From assembly GCF_900890705.1 (NCBI RefSeq), contig NZ_CAAHFH010000001.1, forward strand, positions 2,356,001-2,420,000: a DNA stretch of 64,000 bases, in the 5' to 3' direction. The position numbers and the translations under genes are program-made. Shown here one piece after another: positions 18,594 through 26,365 of this stretch. The notes below the pieces were generated by a model that saw only the letters and a list, made by a program, of their open reading frames with translations, ran no database searches and had not been told where the DNA came from. This stretch comes from Pontiella sulfatireligans. GTDB lineage: Bacteria; Verrucomicrobiota; Kiritimatiellia; Kiritimatiellales; Pontiellaceae. The first letter of the stretch is position 1; each line of letters starts with the position of its first letter.

Positions 18594-21218
18594 TTACTGA
18601 AAAGCATACAGATAGCCGTCCGTGCACAACACATACGCCCGCCGCCCCGAAACCGCTGGAATCGACTCCTGTAAAATCCCGCCAATTTTTGTTCGCCAAA
18701 TAATCTTCGGAGTTCCGTCCGGATTCGGCTCCAGAGAAAGACACGTGACAACGTTGTCGGTAGATGAACCGCAGATCACCGTTTTCGGAGTACACACCGA
18801 CCCCGTCCAGCCCCCCGCATAATCGTAGTGCCAGAGTTCTTTGCCAGTAAACGTATTCAAACAGAAAAGCCGTGCCCCGAGCGCCACTCCGTCATGATCG
18901 ATGGTCGTGGAAACGAAGGTATAGTCTCCCGAATGTGACGCGGTGGAATTCATCCGGGTATGTCCTATTGCGGAACGGGGATCTTTAAATTCCCAAATGG
19001 TTTCACCGGTATCAATATCCATTGCGGCAAGAGCTTTATGCGTTCGGACAATAAACCGATTCTTCCAAATGGTTCCCGCTGCGGAATCCGGGCAATAGCT
19101 CGAATGAATCCATTCTGGAATTCCGGTTTTTTTATTCAACGCATAATACGCACCATCCCACGAACCGGTATAGACCTTTTCATCATCCACTGCGGGCGAC
19201 GGATAGACCCCTCCCCCGACCAAATGCTCCCAGATTTCTTTCCCGTTTTTTGCATTCAAGGCAATAATCCGACCATCAACCGTGCCCGTAAAAACCTTAT
19301 CGTCATCCGGCATGCTGGTTACCCAAACCCAGCCGGGGTTTGATGTCCATATCGGTTTCCCGGTGTCTTCGTCGACACAATACATTTCATCATTCCCACC
19401 CTGTTGCCCAAAGTAAACACGTCCGTTTTGAACCCCTGGCGCAGCGGAAACCTGTCCCGACGTCTCAAAACGCCAAATTTCTTTGCCCGTTTCCGCATCC
19501 AACGCAAACACAAACCGTGACGGCGTCCCGACAAAAACTTTTCCTCGACTCACTGTAGGAGGGCTCTGAAAATCACCGCCGCCGGCAAGAACATCCGCAA
19601 TAATCCGCTTCCCGTCTTCATACGAACATTCCAACAAGCTATGTTTCCACTGCAGACGACCGGTGATCGGATTAAGTGAATATAAAAACAGATCCGAAGA
19701 ACTCACCAGAACCCCTTTTTCGGTTCCGCTCAGATCCGCGAAAATCTGATATTCACCAACCTCTTTAGTCCACAGAAGGCGAGCAGACGTCTCGTTATAC
19801 TGAAAACAATGAACTCGCCCGCTAAGAGTCGCCACATACACCCGGTCGCCCAACACAAACGGCTTTGCCCGAACCCAGTCATCCGCTTCTGTTTTCCACA
19901 GCAATTTTCCGGTCTTCAACTCCACGCAATACAGCTCTTTGGTCGCCGAACCGATAAAAACGTTACCCCCTTGAATCACAGGATCCGAAAACAGATGAAA
20001 CGCCCGCGAATTACCTTTATTCAGGCGCACGCTCCATAAACGGATTCCGGAAAAACGATCAATCCCAAGCAACTCCCCGGACGTTGTCGCCATCACCACA
20101 ATCCCCTGCGAAACCGCCGGCGTGCAGCGAATCGCATCATCGGCTTCAAAAATCCATTTGATTCGCTGAACCCCGTTTAGATTGAGCGCATAAAGCTTTC
20201 CATTCTCTGTGCCGGCAAATGCAACATCATCGTCCAGCAGAATATCCCCGAAAAAATCTCCGATTCGCACCCTCCATGCGGAAGAATCCCCTTTAATAGA
20301 TACCGTATCCTGCATCCCGACGGTGGCGGGAAACTTCGTCAAATCCAAACGACCGTATGGAAACGCGACAAACTCATCATTCCCGGAAACAGAGGCATAA
20401 CCGCGCCGATAATCAACACGGTCCGCCGCCGTCTGGCCGACGACCTCCCCGCTTTCTTTATCAATATGAAAAATATGCTCTGCATCATCCGTAAACTCAA
20501 CATCCCCACTCGGAAGCTTCTCATATTCCCAGCTTCCGCTGGTGGCTCGAATCACCACGCTGTCTTTCCGAATCACCGGAGTGGACGCCGCCTTGGGGGT
20601 CGAATAAATCTGCAACCCGTCCTGCTCGGTTTTCCAGATCACATTCCCCGTCTGTTCATCCAGACAGTACAGCAATGTCCGCAACCCCGGCGACGCAATA
20701 TAAACACGCCCATCCTCAACAGACGCGGTGGCATACCACGCCAGACCGACGGGAAACTTCCAGGCAACCTCGCCGGTAACCGGCCCGGCATCCCGAGAAA
20801 ATCCGGACTGGTGACGACTTCCGCCAAAGACGGGCCAATCGGTGCTGGATGTGTTTTCCTTAAACAAGTCAGGACTGCCGGAGACCTCAGAAATATAAAC
20901 CGGATTTTTCAGCAATGCCTCCATTTGGGCATAGGCCTCATCAAGAACCGGGTAGTGCTCCGGCTTCACCGGTCCCCACTGAGACAGAACCAGTCCCGCC
21001 TCATGAAGCGAACTCATATCCATCCCCCGATTAATCATATGTCGAAACCAGGAAAACAGCACCGACTGGCGATGCATCGAATTCTCATCATTTGTCGGCA
21101 CCGTCCGCATCTCCTGCCGAACCTGATCAATCGCAACAACCCCAGTGCTCAACTGTGCAAGCGAATTCGTGTGCAGTAAAAGACTGACCGCCAGAAAAAT
21201 GAACCCGAACCTACCCAT
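18594..21218 (-). CDS. Secreted PQQ-like beta-propeller protein (module B)
   Basis: The 874-residue protein is a close paralogue of the one at 9,660-12,290. They share the signal peptide (ending SLAQLSTG), the helical N-terminal part and the blade pattern (YCLDEQTGNVIW, YCVELKTGKLLW, FALDAETGKEIW, FCLNTFTGKELWHY). DNA identity is high in the first 400 bp and in the upstream leader, which points to a fairly recent duplication. ATG 21218 follows GGAAGTGATTT. It is transcribed divergently from the AraC regulator at 21,363, with about 145 bp between the start codons. It is the first gene of a two-gene unit with the LamG/R1 protein. A substrate-binding or scaffold role is more likely than quinoprotein catalysis, but this is inference. 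Confidence 0.9.
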   Translation of the reverse strand: MGRFGFIFLAVSLLLHTNSLAQLSTGVVAIDQVRQEMRTVPTNDENSMHRQSVLFSWFRHMINRGMDMSSLHEAGLVLSQWGPVKPEHYPVLDEAYAQMEALLKNPVYISEVSGSPDLFKENTSSTDWPVFGGSRHQSGFSRDAGPVTGEVAWKFPVGLAWYATASVEDGRVYIASPGLRTLLYCLDEQTGNVIWKTEQDGLQIYSTPKAASTPVIRKDSVVIRATSGSWEYEKLPSGDVEFTDDAEHIFHIDKESGEVVGQTAADRVDYRRGYASVSGNDEFVAFPYGRLDLTKFPATVGMQDTVSIKGDSSAWRVRIGDFFGDILLDDDVAFAGTENGKLYALNLNGVQRIKWIFEADDAIRCTPAVSQGIVVMATTSGELLGIDRFSGIRLWSVRLNKGNSRAFHLFSDPVIQGGNVFIGSATKELYCVELKTGKLLWKTEADDWVRAKPFVLGDRVYVATLSGRVHCFQYNETSARLLWTKEVGEYQIFADLSGTEKGVLVSSSDLFLYSLNPITGRLQWKHSLLECSYEDGKRIIADVLAGGGDFQSPPTVSRGKVFVGTPSRFVFALDAETGKEIWRFETSGQVSAAPGVQNGRVYFGQQGGNDEMYCVDEDTGKPIWTSNPGWVWVTSMPDDDKVFTGTVDGRIIALNAKNGKEIWEHLVGGGVYPSPAVDDEKVYTGSWDGAYYALNKKTGIPEWIHSSYCPDSAAGTIWKNRFIVRTHKALAAMDIDTGETIWEFKDPRSAIGHTRMNSTASHSGDYTFVSTTIDHDGVALGARLFCLNTFTGKELWHYDYAGGWTGSVCTPKTVICGSSTDNVVTCLSLEPNPDGTPKIIWRTKIGGILQESIPAVSGRRAYVLCTDGYLYAFQ

Positions 21219-21331
21219 AAATCACTTCCTCCATTCTATACGTTACTGCCCTGCCAGACACCTATGCGGCGGGAGAACACTCAGATGATGTGTTCAAGAC
21301 TAACACCCGCCACCGCTGACAAAAAGATTGA

Positions 21332-21366
21332 TTCCGTTGAAACCTGAGTGTAGATTTGTTGAATGA
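21332..21366 (-). promoter_or_regulatory. AraC-type direct-repeat site B, overlapping the regulator's start codon
   Basis: GTTGAA lies at 21,336 and 21,358 (22-bp period) with GAGTGTAGATTT between. The second half-site runs into the ATG at 21,363, so binding there could both activate the minus-strand propeller gene and repress the regulator's own gene. Confidence 0.6.
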
Positions 21367-22229
21367 AATCAATGGATGACATCTTTTCCTGGCCGACCCT
21401 TGAACTGGCACAGCTGGCAGCCGTCTGGCCCGAAGCCATCGGCCGCAAAAGCTGCGGAGATACTCTGCGATCCAACATCAACGGCGGATATGTCAGCTTC
21501 AACTATCTTCACCGCGGAACCCTGCGTCACCAACTCGGGCGCAACCCGGAGAGCCTGATCAAAGCCGGCAGCGCATTCGCCATTCTGCCCGGGCAGAACT
21601 ACTCCTACATCGCCCATGAAGCGGATAAGAACAACCCCCTCATGCTGTGGATCCGTCTGGCCGGCCCCGGCGCAAAGCAACTGGTTCAGACCATGGGAAT
21701 GGAACCCCGAACCCAGCGCATCCAGATACGGCAGCCAGCCCAGCTCATGACCCTCTGGAAGAAACTCTTTACCCTGCAGGAAAAACATTGCGGAGCGGTC
21801 TCGGACGCCGCCGCCATTGCACTGCTCTATCAAATGATCCCACTGTGCTCCCCCGACTCCAACCACACCGGCATGGATGAGGCCCCCGGATCCCTGGCCC
21901 AGCGTATTCGAAACTTTATGCATGACGAACTGGAACGCGGTTATAATGTCAGCCAGATTGCTCAGTTTTTCAAACTCTCCCGCTCCAGCCTCTTTCTGCA
22001 TTTCAAACGGGAATTCAACCAATCCCCGATTGCTATCCTCAAACAGGCCCGTCTATCCAAAGCCCGGCACCTGCTGGCCGAAACCGATCTGCCGACGGAA
22101 GCCATCGCCCGAGCCTGCGGATACACCAGCACCAACCACTTTTTCCATCAATTCAAAAGTGAACTGGGCACCACACCGCTGGGCTACAAAGAGCATCCGG
22201 AGGAACTGAACCCAAACCACCCCGAATAA
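21363..22229 (+). CDS. AraC-family transcriptional regulator
   Basis: The 288-residue protein has an N-terminal sensor half of about 170 residues, cupin-like in the AraC manner (GGYVSFNYLHRGTL, then SAFAILPGQNY). A C-terminal DNA-binding half follows with two helix-turn-helix segments, VSQIAQFFKLSRSSLFLHF and EAIARACGYTSTNHFFHQF, followed by the usual F-KS-LG-TPLGY ending. AraC regulators of this type usually sense a sugar. The start may be ATG 21363 or ATG 21372; no good ribosome site precedes either. It is divergent from module B, and its likely operator overlaps its start codon. Fragments of its 3' part recur at 26,070, and its first two codons remain at 12,435. Confidence 0.93.
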   Translation: MKSMDDIFSWPTLELAQLAAVWPEAIGRKSCGDTLRSNINGGYVSFNYLHRGTLRHQLGRNPESLIKAGSAFAILPGQNYSYIAHEADKNNPLMLWIRLAGPGAKQLVQTMGMEPRTQRIQIRQPAQLMTLWKKLFTLQEKHCGAVSDAAAIALLYQMIPLCSPDSNHTGMDEAPGSLAQRIRNFMHDELERGYNVSQIAQFFKLSRSSLFLHFKREFNQSPIAILKQARLSKARHLLAETDLPTEAIARACGYTSTNHFFHQFKSELGTTPLGYKEHPEELNPNHPE

Positions 22230-22372
22230 ACAAATCAACATCCGCATTCAACATAACGTTGCTGTTTACAGCCCCATTCCATTGTTACCTTTAGACTCTT
22301 GACTGGGATAAGTGCAGCGCCAGCGGAGCGTGCTGCAAAAACAGAGAAACAAAGAAGGCAATAATGTAACAG
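22222..22372 (+). repeat. Dispersed leader repeat, copy 2, with leader
   Basis: This runs from the last codons of the AraC gene (CCCCGAATAAAC) through AACATCCGCATTCAACATAACG to a GCAGCGCC...GGAGCGTGCTGC hairpin region and a purine-rich segment. The layout matches 25,097-25,240 and 26,226-26,366, each of which leads into a secreted-protein gene. Here the following gene is dead. Confidence 0.7.
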
Positions 22373-22432
22373 AAACAAATGCGCCTTCTGGCCCTTTTAA
22401 CGCCCCTGCTGTATGGCACAAAACCTGATAAT
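22362..22432 (+). pseudogene. 5' remnant of an R1-domain gene (signal peptide only)
   Basis: The sequence ACAGAAACAAATGCGCCTTCTGGCCCTTTTAA and onward matches the signal-peptide codons of the gene at 26,366 (protein start KQKQMHLLALLIPLLIG) almost base for base. The start codon is followed at once by TAA and the match ends after about 70 bp. It marks a lost paralogue. Confidence 0.65.
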
Positions 22433-22565
22433 TGGATCCAGCTCAGTGAAATCGTTTTTTGCCCCCGGATCTTGAACCGCTTGGACACTTTCAGATTAGG
22501 GATTAATTGAACATTTGCAGAAACCGTTTCAGTAACCACTGAAAAACAAACAAACGGAGAACAAC

Positions 22566-22695
22566 GTGATAAAATTAATCAGAAAAACTGCGGTTTATAT
22601 TTTAATTATATGTTGTTTTGCTTCGCAGAATGTTCTGGCTACCGACAGTGGCCTGGTTGCACATTTCCCCTATGATGAAATACCGGATTCCCTTG
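22566..22695 (+). pseudogene. 5' fragment of a LamG-domain protein gene
   Basis: ATG 22566 follows ACGGAGAACAACG. About 43 codons give a clear signal peptide (ending NVLA) and the start of a LamG domain (GLVAHFPYDEIPDSLGG). The sequence then runs into the reverse-strand TonB-like gene fragment and has no further LamG similarity. It is a truncated gene at a rearrangement junction near 22,690. Confidence 0.6.
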
Positions 22696-23133
22696 GCGGT
22701 TTCGCTTCAAATCATAGAACGTGCCGACAAAGTCGTTGCCAATGGTCTGCCCGCTGCCATACAGGGTCACTTCGTCCAGATCCGGCATAATTTCAAATCC
22801 GCCAATAGCACCGGCAAGACCATCGGTCATTCCGCTCATTTCCGGCAACTGGATATCCGGCATACTGGCTCGTTTGACTTTCGTTACAATACGGTTCATT
22901 GCTTTTGGTTTGGAACTCTTTTCCACCTTCACTTTAGGCTTCTTGAGCTTCATTTTTGGGCGTTCAACCGGCTGCGGAGGAACAAACTTTTTCTCCTCCT
23001 TTTTCACAACATTGAACACAACCAACATACCGGCCAACATAAATACCGCGGCGTGAACCATTAAACTGATCACAAAACCGCTCGGAGCACCCTTGTTAAA
23101 TTTAACACTTTTACTTCCAGATTTTCGCTTCAT
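22690..23133 (-). pseudogene. TonB-like energy-transducer protein, 3'-truncated
   Basis: The reading frame begins MKRKSGSKSVKFNKG. It has one transmembrane helix (about 20-43, FVISLMVHAAVFMLAGML) and then a long Pro/Lys-rich linker (PPQPVERPKMKLKKPKVKVE), the plan of TonB-type inner-membrane transducers. The next part (GGFEIMPDLDEVTLYG, then FVGTFYDLKRNR) reads like the start of a further domain but is cut off at the junction with the LamG fragment, and no C-terminal TonB domain remains. GAGAGG precedes the ATG at 23133. The open frame continues to 22,639, but that tail is antisense to the LamG fragment. The TonB label rests on layout, not on a clear signature. Confidence 0.5.
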
Positions 23134-23183
23134 CACAAGACCTCTCTAAGTTTCTCTATCTATCCGAGTCCAATTACAACGAC

Positions 23184-23437
23184 CTATCTTAAATCCGTAT
23201 GCGGGAGATAAAGAAAGAAGGGTTTCCCTTCGTTGGAGACCTTCTCTATCCATGCAATAGCTTCGTCTGCACACCTTTTCGTAAGCTGATCCGGGCCCAC
23301 GCCGCGCTCAATCACCTGATCATCAATGAAAATGAAGAGGAAGTTCGGTGTTTTGCAACCACCGAAGGACTCGCAAAAGAAAGAGAACACGCAGAGAATA
23401 AAATCAGGCCGAGATACTTGGATACTGCTACATTCAT
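23184..23437 (-). pseudogene. Sulfatase remnant with frameshift and internal deletion
   Basis: From ATG 23437 the frame gives a signal peptide (SKYLGLILFSACSLSFASPS). After a frameshift the other frame reads TPNFLFIFIDDQ, the metal-binding start of S1 sulfatases. This is joined within 30 bp to LTKRCADEAIAWIEKVSNE and KPFFLYLPHT, the middle of the same family. The roughly 200-residue segment with the formylglycine Cys is missing. The gene ends abruptly. This is a dead copy, the second in the window after 12,497-12,867. Confidence 0.75.
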
Positions 23438-23588
23438 TAAATTCAAACTCCTTGGGCACACCATGAAAAAGCCGCCTTTTTTTACTTTCCTTAATTGAAG
23501 ACACCCGTCTTCAAATCCCGCCCGCAAAACGTCAGCTCCCAGAATCATTTCAATCAAGCGTTTAATGGTAGCAATGGAACGGACCTTA

Positions 23589-23634
23589 AACATCTGCGTT
23601 ATGTTGAATGCGGGTGTTGATTTGTTTATTCGGG
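23589..23634 (-). repeat. Dispersed leader repeat, copy 3 (reverse)
   Basis: On the minus strand CCCGAATAAACAAATCAACA and CCCGCATTCAACATAACG match copies 2, 4 and 5. It follows directly after the stop codon of the alcohol-dehydrogenase fragment and precedes the dead sulfatase. Confidence 0.7.
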
Positions 23635-23635
23635 A

Positions 23636-24295
23636 TTAGAGGCCAGCCCGCAGAAGCGCAACCGCGTCTGCATGAGAAACCGCACGCGGATTGCTGTTGC
23701 AGTTGGAATTTTCGCCCAATGCATCGCTGGCAAGCATTTCCAGGGACTCTTCGGTGATGCCGAAACTTCCAAGGCTTGGAACGTCCATCTCCGCGTTCAT
23801 CGCGCGCACTTTTTCGACAGCGGACTCGCAGCCCATCACCTGCGCGGCCAAAGCATACTTTGCTGCGGCACCCTCATCAGCCAGATTAAAGTCCATCACC
23901 TCCGGCAGCAGAATGGCACTGGCCACCCCGTGCGGGACGCCGAAATGTCCGCCGAGCGGCGCGGTCAGACCATGCACGGCCCCTAAACCCGCGTTCGGGA
24001 AGGCCATTCCAGCGGTCATGCTGGCCAGCATCACCTTGCTTCGGGCTTCAAGATTCCGCCCATCCTTATAGGCCGTCACCAGATTTTCCGACAGAAGCTG
24101 TATGGCTTTCAAAGCCAGCGCGTCCGTAAACGGCGACGCCCCTTTGGTAACCAGCGCCTCCATGGCATGGCAAAGTGCGTCCATACCGGTCGCGGCGGTT
24201 ACTGCGGGCGGAAGCCCGATCGTGAGTTCCGGATCAACCAGCGAGCAGGAAGCCGCCATCAGCGACGAGCCGACATCAATCAAACGGATACTGCA
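23636..24295 (-). pseudogene. Iron-dependent alcohol dehydrogenase, C-terminal fragment
   Basis: About 215 residues of the C-terminal domain of a group III (Fe-type) alcohol dehydrogenase remain, from VGSSLMAASCSLVDPEL to the natural end. Metal-site segments are present: GMDALCHAMEA, GAVHGLTAPLGG and GVPHGVASA. The N-terminal NAD-binding half, about 160-170 residues, is missing; the match stops at about 24,295, where IS110 sequence starts on the opposite strand. Such enzymes reduce aldehydes (for example lactaldehyde or propionaldehyde) and often accompany GRE diol dehydratases, so it may be a broken partner of one of the two GREs. That link is inference. Confidence 0.8.
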
Positions 24296-24743
24296 GGTAT
24301 TGAAAACGGAAACTGACCTCATCGAGGAGATGATCCGTGAGACCGTTAATTCACATGCGTTAATCTATGCTCAGGTTGAGTGCTTGAAACAGATCAAAGG
24401 TGTTGGAGAAGTCACGGCACGGGTCACCATCGCCTTCCTTGGGGAAATAGATAAGCTGACTCGCAATCAACTGGTTGCGTTAGCGGGGGTCGCCCCGTTT
24501 AACCGAGACAGCGGGATATTCAAAGGGAAACGGAAAATCATTGGCGGTCGAGCCAAAGTCAGGACGACTCTATATATGGCGACTCATACAGCCTCTATGC
24601 ACAACCCTGTGATAAAAGAATATGTGGAAGGGCTACGTTCCCGCGGCAAGCCATATAAATGCGCAATGGTTGCGGCCATGAGAAAAATGCTGATCCATAT
24701 GCAATCGGAATTAAAAAAACTAAATTTAGAGGTTGCCGCATGA
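24296..24743 (+). pseudogene. IS110-family transposase, C-terminal fragment
   Basis: The frame reads LKTETDLIEEMIRETVN, then IKGVGEVTARVTIAFLGE, VALAGVAPFNRDSG and GRAKVRTTLYMATHTA: the helix-hairpin-helix Transposase_20 domain with the catalytic Ser region of IS110 enzymes. The N-terminal DEDD domain, about 180 residues, is absent and the reading frame enters directly from the dehydrogenase fragment. It is therefore a 5'-truncated element fused to, or replacing, the N-terminus of that gene. Confidence 0.85.
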
Positions 24744-24890
24744 CACAGTTGCTTTGCGTTGAAAAAAATCCCCTTTTTAGGTTAATGCCTTAGTCTGAGC
24801 ACCTCAACCAAAGGAGCCAGACAAGATGAAGGGCAAAAGCATCTTCAGCCCCCACGGTCTCTCTATATGAGCTCAGCATCGACGCATCAG
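24744..24890. other. Spacer after the IS110 fragment
   Basis: No coding signal. It holds AAAATCCCCTTTTTAGG and a purine-rich stretch with a short ATG frame, likely the former 3' flank of the IS110 element. Confidence 0.4.
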
Positions 24891-24892
24891 CA

Positions 24893-25096
24893 CTGAAAAA
24901 GCGTTGTTGGAATTCGCAGCAATCTCCTCTGCAAACCCCGGTAGTGTTTCGTGCTTTTCCTGATCTTCATGCATGAATAGCAGGATGTTGCGCAACATAG
25001 CCAGGGCGCCCGCCAAGGTTGGATTGCGGCTGCGTGCTTTGTCCTCCTGCAAAATGGCGTTTTTTCCAGTGATTGCGAATTTCTACGCCGCCCCAG
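24893..25096 (-). pseudogene. ISAs1-type transposase C-terminal remnant
   Basis: On the minus strand the frame reads RGHWGGVEIRNHW, close to the RGHWxVEN-LHW motif near the C-terminus of ISAs1-family transposases. After a frameshift it reads LQEDKARSRNPTLAGALAML, as in the same family (ED-SR-R-GN-P-NLA-LR). The N-terminal catalytic region is absent. The fragment is joined to a copy of the dispersed leader repeat. Confidence 0.6.
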
Positions 25097-25240
25097 TGAC
25101 CCCGAATAAACAAATTAACACCCGTATTCAACATAATGTTTCTGTTTTCAGCCCCATTCCAGAGTATAGGTTGAACGCTCGATTGATACGCGCAGCGCAC
25201 ACTGAGGTGTGCTGCAAAAACAGCAAACAAAGAATGGATG
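25097..25240 (+). repeat. Dispersed leader repeat, copy 4, with leader hairpin
   Basis: CCCCGAATAAACAAATTAAC, then CCGTATTCAACATAATGTT and GCCCCATTCCA, match copies 2 and 5. It continues into GCAGCGCACACTGAGGTGTG then CTGC, which can form a hairpin (GCAGC...GCTGC with ACAC/GTGT), and a purine-rich tract before the PEP-CTERM gene. Confidence 0.65.
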
Positions 25241-25247
25241 AGATGAG

Positions 25248-25985
25248 ATGAGATCAAAATTAATGAAAGCGGCCTTGTTGGGGCTAGTTGTATGTGCGGC
25301 AGGGCAGTTGCAGGCGAGTGTGATTGCGGCTTGGGACTTTTCAAACCAGGCGACGAATGCCGGGTCCGTGGCCGGATGGGCGACAATTGCGGATACTGAC
25401 TTGAGCGCGGGCACGGTCTCCACCGATGTAATTGCCGATGGAGCCAATTATACCTTGAAAGCAATGGCTGGCTACCAAGGAATTTACCTTCTCGATGTTA
25501 TGACTCAGGGGTATGTAAGCCAAACCGGAGCGGATACATTGCTTGATGTGGGTAATTCGACCGTTGGTAATGACGGCTTTAAGCTTCTTAACATTAATAA
25601 AGGAGATGACCGAGTTGCAATTTTTGAACTGGCCGGACTGGTCGAAGGGCAGGAGTATCGAATTCAGGCTGCTGGCTTTATTACGACAAAAGAAGGTGTT
25701 TCTGGAAGGAATATTACGATGGAGGCTGCTGGCAAGAGTGCAGAGGTCGCTGATCAGTCCTACATAGATTCTAATAGTAATGGCAAAATTTACGGAAGTT
25801 ATTCTAAATATATCGACTTCACAGCGGATCCATCTGGAAAGACGGAGATTTCTTTTTGGATAGATGAGGCTTCAGTTTCAGGTATTTCAGGACTTGTTGT
25901 GGAAGCCATTCCGGAACCGGCAGCCATCGGCCTTTTCGCGGGTCCCTTGGTCGGCCTCCTGCTTCTGCGACGTCGTCTCAGCTAG
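25248..25985 (+). CDS. PEP-CTERM secreted protein of unknown function
   Basis: The 245-residue protein has a signal peptide (about 1-24, ending LQA), an all-beta-looking middle of about 190 residues (IAAWDFSNQATNAGSVAGW; GDDRVAIFELAGLVEGQEY) and a C-terminal PEP-CTERM tag: IPEPAAIG, a hydrophobic stretch and RRRLS. Such tags are processed by an exosortase and mark proteins bound for the envelope or exopolysaccharide layer. No exosortase gene is in this window. The start is unsure: ATG 25248 lies in a run of GATGA repeats, and ATG 25263 (MKAALLG) is equally possible. A hairpin terminator follows at 26,012. The upstream leader is shared with the gene at 26,366. Confidence 0.85.
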   Translation: MRSKLMKAALLGLVVCAAGQLQASVIAAWDFSNQATNAGSVAGWATIADTDLSAGTVSTDVIADGANYTLKAMAGYQGIYLLDVMTQGYVSQTGADTLLDVGNSTVGNDGFKLLNINKGDDRVAIFELAGLVEGQEYRIQAAGFITTKEGVSGRNITMEAAGKSAEVADQSYIDSNSNGKIYGSYSKYIDFTADPSGKTEISFWIDEASVSGISGLVVEAIPEPAAIGLFAGPLVGLLLLRRRLS

Positions 25986-26011
25986 GAACCGAAAGTAAAA
26001 CGAATCAACAG

Positions 26012-26036
26012 ACGCTCTGCTCCGGCAGAGCGTTTG
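26012..26036 (+). terminator. Intrinsic terminator
   Basis: ACGCTCTGC and GCAGAGCGT pair perfectly (9 bp) around a TCCG loop, followed by TTTGCTG, 27 bp after the PEP-CTERM stop. Nearly the same hairpin lies at 27,140. Confidence 0.7.
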
Positions 26037-26069
26037 CTGTATGCAACCCGATCCGATCAACGTTTTTAC

Positions 26070-26231
26070 ACGGGAATTCAACCAATCCCCAATAGCCGCC
26101 CTCAAACAGGCACGTCTGCCCAAAGCCCGGCACCTACCGCCCGAGCCAACAGGCACACCGAACCACCCATTTTTCTCATCCATTCAAAAGCGAACTGGGC
26201 ACCACACTGCTGGGCTACAAAGAGCCCCCCG
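26070..26231 (+). pseudogene. AraC regulator 3' remnant
   Basis: The sequence is closely related to 22,010-22,195 of the AraC gene: KREFNQSP, then LKQARL-KARHL, and after a gap the SELGTT-LGYKE ending. A stretch of about 30-40 bp within it is deleted and several frames are used. It lies directly before leader-repeat copy 5, just as the intact AraC gene lies before copy 2, so a larger block (AraC end plus leader) was duplicated. Confidence 0.8.
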
Positions 26232-26365
26232 AATGAACAAATCAACACTCACATTCAACATAACGATCCTGTTTGCGGCCCCATTCCATTGTTACCTTTC
26301 AACACTTGACTGAAGTACGTGCAACGCCAACGGAGCGTACTGCTGATAGTGAAGCAAAGGAGACA
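26226..26365 (+). repeat. Dispersed leader repeat, copy 5, with leader
   Basis: CCCGAATGAACAAATCAACA, CATTCAACATAACG and GCCCCATTCCATTGTTACCTT match copy 2. The leader ends in AAGGAGAC in front of the start codon at 26,366. This is likely the promoter and 5' leader of the R1-domain gene. Confidence 0.7.
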
